Shown here: piece after piece, positions 46,568 to 55,092 of the stretch
Layout: every line of letters begins with the position of its first letter
How positions within the stretch are numbered: position 1 is the first letter of the stretch
Assembly (NCBI GenBank): GCA_016190005.1
Contig: JACPRK010000164.1
Span: 1-58,677, forward strand
Direction of reading: 5' to 3'
DNA length: 58,677 nt
DNA from: Candidatus Wallbacteria bacterium
GTDB taxonomy: Bacteria; Muiribacteriota; UBA6191; JACPRK01
Program-made: the position numbers and the translations under genes
The notes under the pieces: generated by a model
Told to the model about the DNA's origin: nothing
Database searches by the model: none
The model's input: the letters and a program-made list of their open reading frames with translations, nothing else

Positions 46568-47098
46568 CTACCGGCCGCTGAGCGCCTCGGCCTGACGATA
46601 GAAGTCGGCGCTCTGCCTGAATGACTGGAGGCTTTGCAGCTCCAGCTGCCGTCGCAGCGAGTCGTTGACGCTGAAGCCAGTCTGCTGGCTTGGCCACGAT
46701 CCCTCGGTGGAGTAGACCGGGGGAAGTTGCCAGCGGGGCGGCTGGGGCCAGGGCTGAGAGGGAGCCGGCACCGGGGGCGGGGGAACATTGGCCTGACCGC
46801 CGAGCTGCAGGCGGAGCAGCGGCGGAACCGGCGCCGATGCGAGCGGGTACGCCGGGGCGTCAGCTGGCGGCGGAGGAGGGGAGCGCTGTTCCCAGGCCGC
46901 CTGCACCTGAATTTCCGCCAGCCGGCGCTCCAGCTCCTCCACCCGCGAGGCCAGCTGCCTGAGGCGCAGAGCATCGTGAACCTGCAACTGCTGCCACGAG
47001 TCGAGCTCTGGCGCGCGCCACGGCGCGATCGCCTGGGCCGACGCCGTCGCGGCGCAAGTTATCCACGAGACGGCTGCGATCAGGACCTTTCCACGCAC
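46568..47098 (-). CDS. Secreted Pro/Gln-rich coiled-coil protein
   Basis: This 176-residue protein has a signal peptide (MRGKVLIAAVSW to ASAQA), a short coiled coil (LRQLASRVEELERRLAEI) and long Pro-rich segments. No family is recognised. The start is GTG at 47098, set by GGAGGT seven bases upstream; a GTG nine bases earlier is too close to that site. It lies upstream of the ADP-ribosylglycohydrolase gene in the same direction with a 140-bp gap. Confidence 0.65.
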   Translation of the reverse strand: MRGKVLIAAVSWITCAATASAQAIAPWRAPELDSWQQLQVHDALRLRQLASRVEELERRLAEIQVQAAWEQRSPPPPPADAPAYPLASAPVPPLLRLQLGGQANVPPPPVPAPSQPWPQPPRWQLPPVYSTEGSWPSQQTGFSVNDSLRRQLELQSLQSFRQSADFYRQAEALSGR

Positions 47099-47153
47099 TC
47101 CGCTCACCTCCCGCAGCCAGCAACGCCCTGGCTTGACTACCCTCCAGTCTAGC

Positions 47154-47234
47154 GCTGACAGGAGTCAGGGATCAGGGATCAGGCTTCAGGAGTCAGGGAA
47201 CAGAGATCATCCCTCACTTCTCAAGCCTCGAGCC

Positions 47235-47237
<3 letters not shown>
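47154..47237 (-). repeat. Stop-codon heptamer array after malate dehydrogenase (12 units)
   Basis: On the minus strand, starting with the gene's own stop codon, units are TGAGGCT, CGAGGCT, TGAGAAG, TGAGGGA, TGATCTC, TGTTCCC, TGACTCC, TGAAGCC, TGATCCC, TGATCCC, TGACTCC and TGTCAGC. Nine of twelve begin with TGA in exact 7-bp register. Confidence 0.85.
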
Positions 47238-48164
<927 letters not shown>

Positions 48165-48209
48165 CTTTCGACTCCTCCTCCTGCTACCGGCGTCCCGGCG
48201 AGGGGCGCC

Positions 48210-49526
48210 TCAGTTCTCGTCCGAATCGGAGTCGTCCCCGTCGTCGTCTGCCCCTGACGAGGGAAGGGAACGGCCGTTGGGGTGGGTGTAGATCCTCCGG
48301 ATCGCGCTGAACTCCAGCTGCGCCAGCTCCCGGTCGCCGACCTGTACGTAGATCTCCCCGAGCAGGCAGTGGCACGGGATAGAATCCGGTTCGATCGTGA
48401 GCGCGGCTTCCACCTGCACGATCGCCTGGTCGGTGTTGTTCAGTCGGAAGTAGCACTCGGCCAGCTCGACGTGGTAGGGGACGCGGCCGGGCCCGAGCTC
48501 CAGCGCCTTCTTGAGCTCGTCGCGCGCCTTCGTCACCAGCGCCCGGTCCCGGTAAGCGATGCCGAGGTCCTTGTAGGCGCGTCCCAGCTCGAAGTGCGTC
48601 TCGTGATGCCCCGGGTTGGTGCGCAACAGGCGCGTGTACTCCTCGATCAGCTTCTGGGAGGCGTACTTGTGGAGCAGGTGCTGGCTCTCCGGGTCCATCT
48701 CGACGATCTTCTTGAACCCGTCGATCGCCTCCTGATGCTTGCCGAGCTGACTGTAGAGCTCCGAGCGCGTGCAGATGGCCGGCATGTAGTTCGGATCGCC
48801 CGCTATAACTGCCTCGATCTCCGACTGGGCGTCCGCGTAACGGCCCAGGCGGATGAGGCAGTCGGCGATGTTGTTGCGCGACTTGGTGTCCTTCCCGTTG
48901 AACTTCAGGGCCAGCCGGTACTGGCCGATGGCGCGCTCGAAGTAGGTCGGGTCGTCGAAGCCCTTCTCGTAGTAGACGTTTCCCAGGTTGTAGTGGCCGT
49001 CCGGGTCCTTCGAGTCGAGCTTCAACACCTCCATGTAGGCGTTGACCGCGTTGTCGAAGTGGTCCAGCTCGTACCAGGTCAGCCCCAGGTGCAGCCACGT
49101 GTCCTTGTTCTTCGGCCGCATCTTGATGGCTTTCTGAAACTCCATCAGCGCGTCGTCGAGGTAGCGGCGCCGGGTCTCCTCGTTCTTCTTCTCCATCATG
49201 CCCAGCTTGAAGTAGGTGTACGCGATGTTGTAGATCGCGTGCTCGAGCTGGGGGTTCATGATGAGCGCCTTCTGCCAGGCGATGATCGCAAGCTGGTGCT
49301 TGTTCATCGCGAAGTAGCAGTTGCCCATGTTGTACTGGGCGGGGAAGTAGCTCGAATCGATGTGGAGGCAGGTCCGGTACTCCTCCAGCGCCAGATCGAA
49401 CGCGCCGCTCTTGTGGAACGCGTTGCCGAGCTCCTTGTGATACTCGGGAGTGTGCGGGTGCTCCGCGATGAGGTTCTGGTACTTCTCGATGACCTCTTCC
49501 AGGTTGAGGTTCGGCTTGTCGTCCAT
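48210..49526 (-). CDS. TPR-repeat protein
   Basis: This 438-residue cytosolic protein has no signal peptide. It is made almost entirely of tetratricopeptide repeats (about ten, for example YFPAQYNMGNCYFAMNKHQ and DGHYNLGNVYYEKG) and ends in a strongly acidic tail (ADDDGDDSDSDEN). It probably scaffolds protein complexes; partners are unknown. Malate dehydrogenase follows on the same strand. Confidence 0.88.
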   Translation of the reverse strand: MDDKPNLNLEEVIEKYQNLIAEHPHTPEYHKELGNAFHKSGAFDLALEEYRTCLHIDSSYFPAQYNMGNCYFAMNKHQLAIIAWQKALIMNPQLEHAIYNIAYTYFKLGMMEKKNEETRRRYLDDALMEFQKAIKMRPKNKDTWLHLGLTWYELDHFDNAVNAYMEVLKLDSKDPDGHYNLGNVYYEKGFDDPTYFERAIGQYRLALKFNGKDTKSRNNIADCLIRLGRYADAQSEIEAVIAGDPNYMPAICTRSELYSQLGKHQEAIDGFKKIVEMDPESQHLLHKYASQKLIEEYTRLLRTNPGHHETHFELGRAYKDLGIAYRDRALVTKARDELKKALELGPGRVPYHVELAECYFRLNNTDQAIVQVEAALTIEPDSIPCHCLLGEIYVQVGDRELAQLEFSAIRRIYTHPNGRSLPSSGADDDGDDSDSDEN

Positions 49527-49689
49527 GGACCTGCTTTTCTCGCTCTCGGCGCTCGTCGGCCGGCTTCATCCCGCTCGGGACGATGGCGGCAAAGACGGCG
49601 CATCCTATCACGCGCGGCGAAGCGAGTTCAAGCTGCCTGGGCCCCGTCAGCGCCAGTAATGACGCGGAACAGGCGACCGCCCCAGCCAC

Positions 49690-51204
49690 TCAGCGGGGCA
49701 GTCCGCCCCGCGCGATCTTCATCTCCCGCAGGACCCCGCCGATCATCGTCGTCAGGCGGTTGGAGGCCGAGCCGAGCGTCAGCACGAAGTTGTTCTTGCC
49801 CTCGTGCAGAAACCGCGCGCTCGTCGCGCAGGCTGCCCAGACGTAGTTCAGGTTCTTGGCGTCCAGGGCGGCAGCCCCCTTCGGCTGACGCTCCACCGAG
49901 GCCTTGTAGTCTTCCGGCGTCACGCGCAGCGCCACCATGACGCGGTCGTTCAGTCGCAGATGGACCACGATGACCGGGTCGGGCAGCGCCGCCTGGACGT
50001 AGAGCGTCACCCGGCCGTCGGGCGAGTCGAGCAGCCCGCTCGGCACCTCCATCTCCGACCACATGGCCAGCTGGATCTGGACGAAGGCGGTCAGGAAAGC
50101 CGCCGCGTTCGGGAGCTTGTCCTGGATTTCCTCGAGAAGATTCTTGAACTTCTCCGGGTCGGTCAGCCGCGCGAAGCTGCAGCTGTCCGGCCCCCCGGCC
50201 AGAGAGTTCGGCCAGGGCGCCAGCGCCGCGATACGCGTCCACTCCTGCGCGAAGAGGCTGTGCGCTACCGCCGGCACCGGCCGTTCGCTCGTCGGACGAC
50301 CCAGCACCGCCGCCTGCTCCTCCACTGCCGTCACCGGCTCCCACCCGCGCAACCGCGCCGCCCAGTCGACGTCTCCCAGGCGGCAGAGCCCATAAGTCAG
50401 CGCGATCGTCAGCGACGAATCGACCGCGTCGTCGGAGGCGATCCCAGCCGCCCGCACCGCAGCCTCCGATACAACCCGGTCCAGCCCGCTGCGGCGCGCC
50501 ATCTCCCGGTAGGCCTCCGCCAGTTTCGGTCGATCCGACTTCTTGTCCACCGCCATCCCGAGAAGCGCCCCGACGTCCATCTGACGCATCGCGTCAACGA
50601 ATTGACGCGCCAGCCGCCGGTTGCCCAGGATCGGCCCCGCCGGCGCCTCCGACACCCCGTCGATCCCCGCCGCCCGCACCACGCCCCCTTCGAGCGCCGC
50701 ATCGGCCTCGAGCCGCTCGATTCGGAATCGCGCGGACGCCGCCCGCACCGGCGGCGCTTCGATTTCCCCCCGCCCCGGCAGCACCAGCGTCCAGCGCGCC
50801 TCCATCCCGGCGCCGGCCGTGATCTCGAGGGTCCCATCGGCCGCCACCCCCCGCCCGAGCGCGATCGGCACTTCGGTTACCGCCGCCACCTTCAGCTTCC
50901 TCGGCTCCGATCTGCTGCCGTCCGGGAACACGATGGAGTAGCTCAGCTCCCGCCCCGGCCCCAGTGGGACCATCATGTGGTGCTCCAGACCAAGCGCCGG
51001 CCGCCCCGGGCGCAGCACGCACTCTTCGGCACCGTCCGACACCACCAGCCGCGTCTCGCACGCCAGGCTGGTCTTCCACGCAATCTCGCAGAACCTCCGG
51101 CCGTAGGTCTCCCTGAGCTCCTCGACGCGCAGGATCTCGCCCGCCGCCTCCCCGAGGGGAGCCAGCACCAGGCACAACACGAGCAGGAGTCGCTTGGGAG
51201 TCAC
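49690..51204 (-). CDS. Secreted hypothetical protein with Fn3-like N-terminus
   Basis: This 504-residue protein is not assigned to a family. A signal peptide (about 1-22) precedes a domain resembling fibronectin-III/phosphatase-N type folds (WKTSLACETRLVVSDG, LGPGRELSYSIVFPDG), then a long mixed region. The start is GTG at 51204; the ORF upstream of it is translated GATTCTC heptamer repeat. It is divergent from the esterase gene and separated from the TPR gene by 163 bp with no other feature seen. Confidence 0.7.
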   Translation of the reverse strand: MTPKRLLLVLCLVLAPLGEAAGEILRVEELRETYGRRFCEIAWKTSLACETRLVVSDGAEECVLRPGRPALGLEHHMMVPLGPGRELSYSIVFPDGSRSEPRKLKVAAVTEVPIALGRGVAADGTLEITAGAGMEARWTLVLPGRGEIEAPPVRAASARFRIERLEADAALEGGVVRAAGIDGVSEAPAGPILGNRRLARQFVDAMRQMDVGALLGMAVDKKSDRPKLAEAYREMARRSGLDRVVSEAAVRAAGIASDDAVDSSLTIALTYGLCRLGDVDWAARLRGWEPVTAVEEQAAVLGRPTSERPVPAVAHSLFAQEWTRIAALAPWPNSLAGGPDSCSFARLTDPEKFKNLLEEIQDKLPNAAAFLTAFVQIQLAMWSEMEVPSGLLDSPDGRVTLYVQAALPDPVIVVHLRLNDRVMVALRVTPEDYKASVERQPKGAAALDAKNLNYVWAACATSARFLHEGKNNFVLTLGSASNRLTTMIGGVLREMKIARGGLPR

Positions 51205-51235
51205 CGCTCGGCATGCTACACCGGGGGGGAGATTG

Positions 51236-51277
51236 GAGAACTGAGAATCGAGAATTGGGAATCGAGAATCGAGGCGG
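51236..51277. repeat. Heptamer array GAGAATC (6 units)
   Basis: Units GAGAACT, GAGAATC, GAGAATT, GGGAATC, GAGAATC and GAGGCGG lie between divergent genes. They read GATTCTC toward the minus-strand hypothetical, as do the arrays at 16899 and 18727 toward their genes. Confidence 0.7.
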
Positions 51278-51292
51278 GGACAGCCCCTCGCC

Positions 51293-51334
51293 CTTCCACC
51301 TTCCACCTTCCACCTTCCATCTTCTACCTTCTAT
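51293..51334 (+). repeat. Heptamer array CTTCCAC abutting a start codon (6 units)
   Basis: Units CTTCCAC (three times), CTTCCAT, CTTCTAC and CTTCTAT are in 7-bp register, and the last unit's AT is the beginning of the esterase ATG. No ribosome-binding sequence is visible, so the leader is pyrimidine-rich. Confidence 0.7.
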
Positions 51335-52058
51335 GCTCCACACCCCCACACGCATCGCGTCGGCACCGGCGCTGCTCGTCTCGCGCGAATCCCACGAGGC
51401 CGCGGGGCGGCGCGGCGCCATCCTCTTCTATCACGGCTTCACGGCCCGCAAGGAAGCCAACCTCAAGGAGCTGGAGAGCCTCGCGTCCGCCGGCTGGCTG
51501 GCGGTCGGCATCGACAACGCCTGCCACGGCGAGCGGCGGGCCTCCGACTTCGAGAGCCGCTTCACGGGCGACCCCCGTATCGTCGGCAGGAACTTCTTCG
51601 AAGTCGTCCGCCAGACTGCTGGCGAGGTCCCGGCTGTAGTCGACGACCTCCTGGCTAAAGGCCTGGCCGCGCGCGATCGCCTCGGCATCGCCGGCATCTC
51701 CATGGGCGGCTACATCACCTATAGCGCGCTCCTGCGCGATCGACGCCTTCGCGTCGCCGCTCCCATTCTCGGCTCTCCGCGTTACGGTCGCTCCTCGGAG
51801 GACAGCCCGCACCTCACGCCCGGCGCCTTCTTCCCCGTCGCGTTGCTCTCCCAGACCGCCGGCGCTGACGAGAACGTCCCCCCCCACCACGCCCGCGAGC
51901 TCCACGAGGCTCTGGCCCCGCACTACACGGCCGCCCCCGAGCGGCAGCGCTACGTCGAGTTTCCCTCAGCCCGCCACTTCATGCCCGCCGCCGACTGGGA
52001 CGTTCTCTGGTCCAACGTCCTGGCGTGGTTCGGGAGGTTCTTGGCAAGTAGCCAGTAG
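51333..52058 (+). CDS. Alpha/beta-hydrolase, esterase type
   Basis: This 241-residue enzyme carries the oxyanion motif YHGF, nucleophile elbow GISMGG, acid near AGADENVP and catalytic His in SARHFMPA, like YitV-type esterases of the dienelactone hydrolase group. It has no signal peptide. The start is uncertain because there is no ribosome site: the ATG at 51333 ends a heptamer array. The last residues (ASSQ) and the stop TAG lie in another array, so both gene ends are set in repeats. Confidence 0.85.
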   Translation: MLHTPTRIASAPALLVSRESHEAAGRRGAILFYHGFTARKEANLKELESLASAGWLAVGIDNACHGERRASDFESRFTGDPRIVGRNFFEVVRQTAGEVPAVVDDLLAKGLAARDRLGIAGISMGGYITYSALLRDRRLRVAAPILGSPRYGRSSEDSPHLTPGAFFPVALLSQTAGADENVPPHHARELHEALAPHYTAAPERQRYVEFPSARHFMPAADWDVLWSNVLAWFGRFLASSQ

Positions 52059-52083
52059 TGAGTAGCGAGTAGCGAGTAGTGAG
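52049..52083 (+). repeat. Stop-codon heptamer array ending esterase (5 units)
   Basis: Units TAGCCAG, TAGTGAG, TAGCGAG, TAGCGAG and TAGTGAG are in exact register. The gene's stop is the second TAG. Confidence 0.8.
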
Positions 52084-52105
52084 GGGGGGGAGCAAGAATT
52101 CCTGG

Positions 52106-52181
52106 AACGGTTCGCCCGAGCCTGTCGAGGAGCCTTAGCCGCTTGGATGCTGGGCTTCGACGAGCTCAGCCCGAGCGGTTC
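52106..52181. repeat. Inverted REP-like element (CCCGAGCCTGTCGA family)
   Basis: A GTTCGCCCGAGCCTGTCGA half at 52110-52128 and a CTTCGACGAGCTCAGCCCGAGCG half at 52155-52177 are inverted relative to each other. This type of repeat is widespread between convergent genes; here it lies between the esterase and phosphotransacetylase. Confidence 0.55.
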
Positions 52182-52212
52182 TCGGGGGGGACCCTGGATA
52201 GATTCACAGCCT

Positions 52213-52240
52213 CTGTCTACTGACTACTGACTACTGTCTA
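52213..52240 (-). repeat. Stop-codon heptamer array after phosphotransacetylase (4 units)
   Basis: On the minus strand, TAGACAG, TAGTCAG, TAGTCAG and TAGACAG follow seven bases after the gene's TGA stop. Both convergent genes bordering this region therefore end in stop-bearing heptamer arrays. Confidence 0.75.
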
Positions 52241-52247
52241 CTTCTCC

Positions 52248-53240
52248 TCACCCCGCCTGCACGGCGGCCACGGCGATGGTGCCGACGATGTCGGCGACGG
52301 TTGCGCCTCTCGACAGGTCGTTGACGGCGGCGTTCAGGCCCTGAAGGATCGGGCCGATCGCCTCGCAGCCTCCGAATCGCTGCGCGATCTTGTAGCCGAT
52401 GTTGCCGGCGTCGAGGCTCGGGAAGACCAGGACGTTGGCTCGGCCGGCGACCGGGCTGCCGGGCGCCTTCTTGGCCCCGACGGCGGCGATGAGCGCCGCG
52501 TCGGCTTGGAGCTCTCCGTCGATGATCAGCCCAGGATCGATCTCGCGCGCCAGCCGCGTCGCCTCGATGACTTTCTCCACCACGTCGTGGGAGGCGCTCC
52601 CCTTCGTGCTGAATGACAGCATCGCCACCCGCGGCTCCAGTCCTAGCAGCCGCTTGAGCGTTCGCGCCGACGATATCGCGACCTCGGCCAGCTCCCTGGG
52701 CGTCAGCACCGGGTTCACCGCACAGTCGGCGAAGAGGGTGATGCCGTCGTCGCCCAGCTCCTTGCGCTCGCTAACCATCACGAACGCCCCCGACACCCGC
52801 GACACGCCGGGCTCTGTCTTCAGGATCTGCAGCGCTGGACGTAGCACGTCCGCCGTCGGGCAGGTGCACCCCGAGACCATCGCGTCGGCGTGTCCGTCCT
52901 TGACCAGCATCACGCCGTAGCAGTTCTTGTCATCCAGCAGCCGCTGCGCGCGGGCGATGTCGACCCCTTTGTCGCGCCGCAGCTCCGACAGCTTTGCCGC
53001 CAGCTTCTCGCGCACGGGGCTGCGGGCCATGTCGTGGATCTCGATGCCTGCGAGCGCCACTCCCAGCTCCGACGCGCGCCCGCGGATCGCATTCTCGTCG
53101 CCAAGCAGGATTGGGGTGACCAGCCGCTCCGCTACAGCCGCCTGCGCGGCCTTCAGGATGCGCTCCTCCGTCCCCTCCGGGAGAGCCACCCGGCGCTTCG
53201 CGGCGCGGGCCTTCTCCTTGATCGCTTCCATGACTCCCAT
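52248..53240 (-). CDS. pta: Phosphate acetyltransferase
   Basis: This 330-residue enzyme converts acetyl-CoA and phosphate to acetyl-phosphate. Family motifs are VALPEGTEERILKAA, DAMVSGCTCPTADVLRPAL, GSASHDVVEKV and the C-terminal VFPSLDAGNIGYKIAQRFGG. It is the short, catalytic-domain-only form. AGGAGG lies before the ATG. With PFOR it allows acetyl-phosphate to be made and spent. Its 3' end lies next to a TAG heptamer array. Confidence 0.94.
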   Translation of the reverse strand: MGVMEAIKEKARAAKRRVALPEGTEERILKAAQAAVAERLVTPILLGDENAIRGRASELGVALAGIEIHDMARSPVREKLAAKLSELRRDKGVDIARAQRLLDDKNCYGVMLVKDGHADAMVSGCTCPTADVLRPALQILKTEPGVSRVSGAFVMVSERKELGDDGITLFADCAVNPVLTPRELAEVAISSARTLKRLLGLEPRVAMLSFSTKGSASHDVVEKVIEATRLAREIDPGLIIDGELQADAALIAAVGAKKAPGSPVAGRANVLVFPSLDAGNIGYKIAQRFGGCEAIGPILQGLNAAVNDLSRGATVADIVGTIAVAAVQAG

Positions 53241-53321
53241 CTCGCTCCTCCTGCGCCCGGGCTGGGGCTGCCGCCATTTTCCGGGCCGGCACGCGCTTTG
53301 TCAAATGACTGCTCCCGCGCT

Positions 53322-55070
53322 ATGCTCCCCATGCCGATGCGTCCACTCCAGTGCCCCAGTTGCGGCCAACCGCTCGGCGCCGCCCTTCCCGGGCCAGGGG
53401 GGCGCCGCACCTGCACGCGGTGTCACTTCTCCTTCATGCCTCTGCACCCTGCCGAGACGATCGGCGAGGGACTGCTCGAGCGATACCCGATCGTCTTTCT
53501 CGGCATCGTGCTCCTGCCGTTCGTCCTGGGAGCGCTCCTCAACTGGCGCGCACCCTGGTTGCTCAAGAGCTTTCTCTCGCCGGCCGGCCAGGGTGCCGCC
53601 GGCGACGCTGCCTTTGCCACTTCCAGCGGCGAGCCCGCCGATAAGCCCGGTGTCCGGCCTAAGCCCCGCGCGCCCTCCGTGACCGTCACCCGGCCCGCCA
53701 CTGCGCTCGCCCGGTATCCGGCCACCGTCGAGCGCGTGTTGCCTCCCCAGCCCGGCATCGCCCCCGTCACGTTTCTGCTCCCCGGCGAGGTCGCCCCCAG
53801 CCCGCCGCCGGTGCCGCCCGCGACGCTGGAGATCTCCTCGCGCCCCTCCGGCGCCTCCGTCGTCAACGACGCCACCAAGGTCGGGCTCGGCTCGACGCCG
53901 CTCGTGCTGACGTTGGAGCCCGGCTCCTACCGATTCCGCGTCGCCATTCCGGGCCGCACACCCAAGGTGGCCGCCCTGGAGCTCGGCCCGGGCGACAGCA
54001 CCCGCATCGAGATCGAACTCCCCGAGGAAGGACCCGCGGCCCCCGGCCTGCTCCTGCTCGACAGCGACCCGATCCAGGCCGATGTCTTTCGCGACGGCGT
54101 CCTCATCGGAGCTACCCCGCTCTCCCTGGAGGTGCCCGGCGGCCAGACGGTCAGCCTGCTGCTGCGCAAGTCCGGCTTCGAGGACATCGCCGTATCCGCC
54201 CGTGTCCCGCCTGGCGGACGCCAGAACGTCCGGGCCATCCTCCCTCCCGCCAGCGTGCTTGCGCTGCCCTCCCAGGGTACGAGCCAGGCCGTGAGCGCTC
54301 GCGAGGAGTACGAGCGGATGCTGGTCGCCCGCGGAACGGCCCCGGGGCTTGGTCCCTACCGGGCCGCGCTGCCCGTCCTGGGCAGCTCTTCGAGCCAGCT
54401 GCCGCCGACGGCCGGCGTGGACCCCGCCCGCGAGGGCACCATCAGCGGCCTCGTCACCTTCAAGGGCGCCGCTCCCGCCATCGAATTCATACCCGTCGGC
54501 TCCGACCAGTCCACTTGCGGTGCCACGCCGCGCGCCTCCGAGAAGCTCGTCGTTTCACCGGGCGGCGCCCTCCAGAACGTCGTCGTCCGGCTCCTGGGCC
54601 GCGAGCTCGACAAGTTGCTGGGTCCCCCCGTCGCCCAGTCCACGTTCCAGATCGTCGATTGCCGCTTCCTGCCGCACGTCCAGGCCGTCCAGGCCGGCAC
54701 CGTCATCCAGTTCAGCAACTTCAATCTGCTCGCCTGGCGCCTCAGGTTCACCGACCAGCAAGGCCAGTCGACCGAGCTGCCGCTGGCCGCGGGACAGACG
54801 GGCCAGCCGGTGACCTTCAAGACTCCAGACATCTTTCGAGTCTCGGAGGCCGGCGATCATCCCTGGATGCTCGGCTACATCCACGTGATGTCGAACCCGT
54901 ACTTCACCATCACCGACCCGGGCGGCCAGTTCACGCTCCGGGGCGTCCCGAAGGGCGACTACGTCCTGCAGGCCTGGCACGAGCACCTTGGCCCGCGCTC
55001 CCGCCCCATCTCGGTGGCCGCCGGCCGCACCACCACCGCCGCCTTCGAGTTCGCGCTCCCCACGCGCTGA
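53322..55070 (+). CDS. Membrane protein: zinc ribbon, PEGA repeats, cupredoxin-like domain
   Basis: This 582-residue protein starts at 53322 (further ATGs at 53331 and 53337; no ribosome site seen). A zinc ribbon (CPSCG, CTRCH), a membrane helix (IVFLGIVLLPFVLGALL), two PEGA-type domains (ISSRPSGASVV and LDSDPIQADVF) and a cupredoxin/CarboxypepD-like C-terminal part follow in order. The last domain resembles methylamine-utilisation-type proteins, but where those have copper ligands it has NFNLLAWRLRF and EAGDHPWML, so the His and Cys appear lost. It may be a structural or surface protein. Function unknown. Confidence 0.75.
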   Translation: MLPMPMRPLQCPSCGQPLGAALPGPGGRRTCTRCHFSFMPLHPAETIGEGLLERYPIVFLGIVLLPFVLGALLNWRAPWLLKSFLSPAGQGAAGDAAFATSSGEPADKPGVRPKPRAPSVTVTRPATALARYPATVERVLPPQPGIAPVTFLLPGEVAPSPPPVPPATLEISSRPSGASVVNDATKVGLGSTPLVLTLEPGSYRFRVAIPGRTPKVAALELGPGDSTRIEIELPEEGPAAPGLLLLDSDPIQADVFRDGVLIGATPLSLEVPGGQTVSLLLRKSGFEDIAVSARVPPGGRQNVRAILPPASVLALPSQGTSQAVSAREEYERMLVARGTAPGLGPYRAALPVLGSSSSQLPPTAGVDPAREGTISGLVTFKGAAPAIEFIPVGSDQSTCGATPRASEKLVVSPGGALQNVVVRLLGRELDKLLGPPVAQSTFQIVDCRFLPHVQAVQAGTVIQFSNFNLLAWRLRFTDQQGQSTELPLAAGQTGQPVTFKTPDIFRVSEAGDHPWMLGYIHVMSNPYFTITDPGGQFTLRGVPKGDYVLQAWHEHLGPRSRPISVAAGRTTTAAFEFALPTR

Positions 55071-55092
55071 GCGGGCGACAGACGTACCAGCC

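Noticed and set aside
46387..46974. 195-codon minus-strand open frame overlapping the secreted coiled-coil gene
   Set aside because: The overlapping frame has a signal peptide, ribosome site and coiled coil; this one is Arg/Ser-rich shadow.
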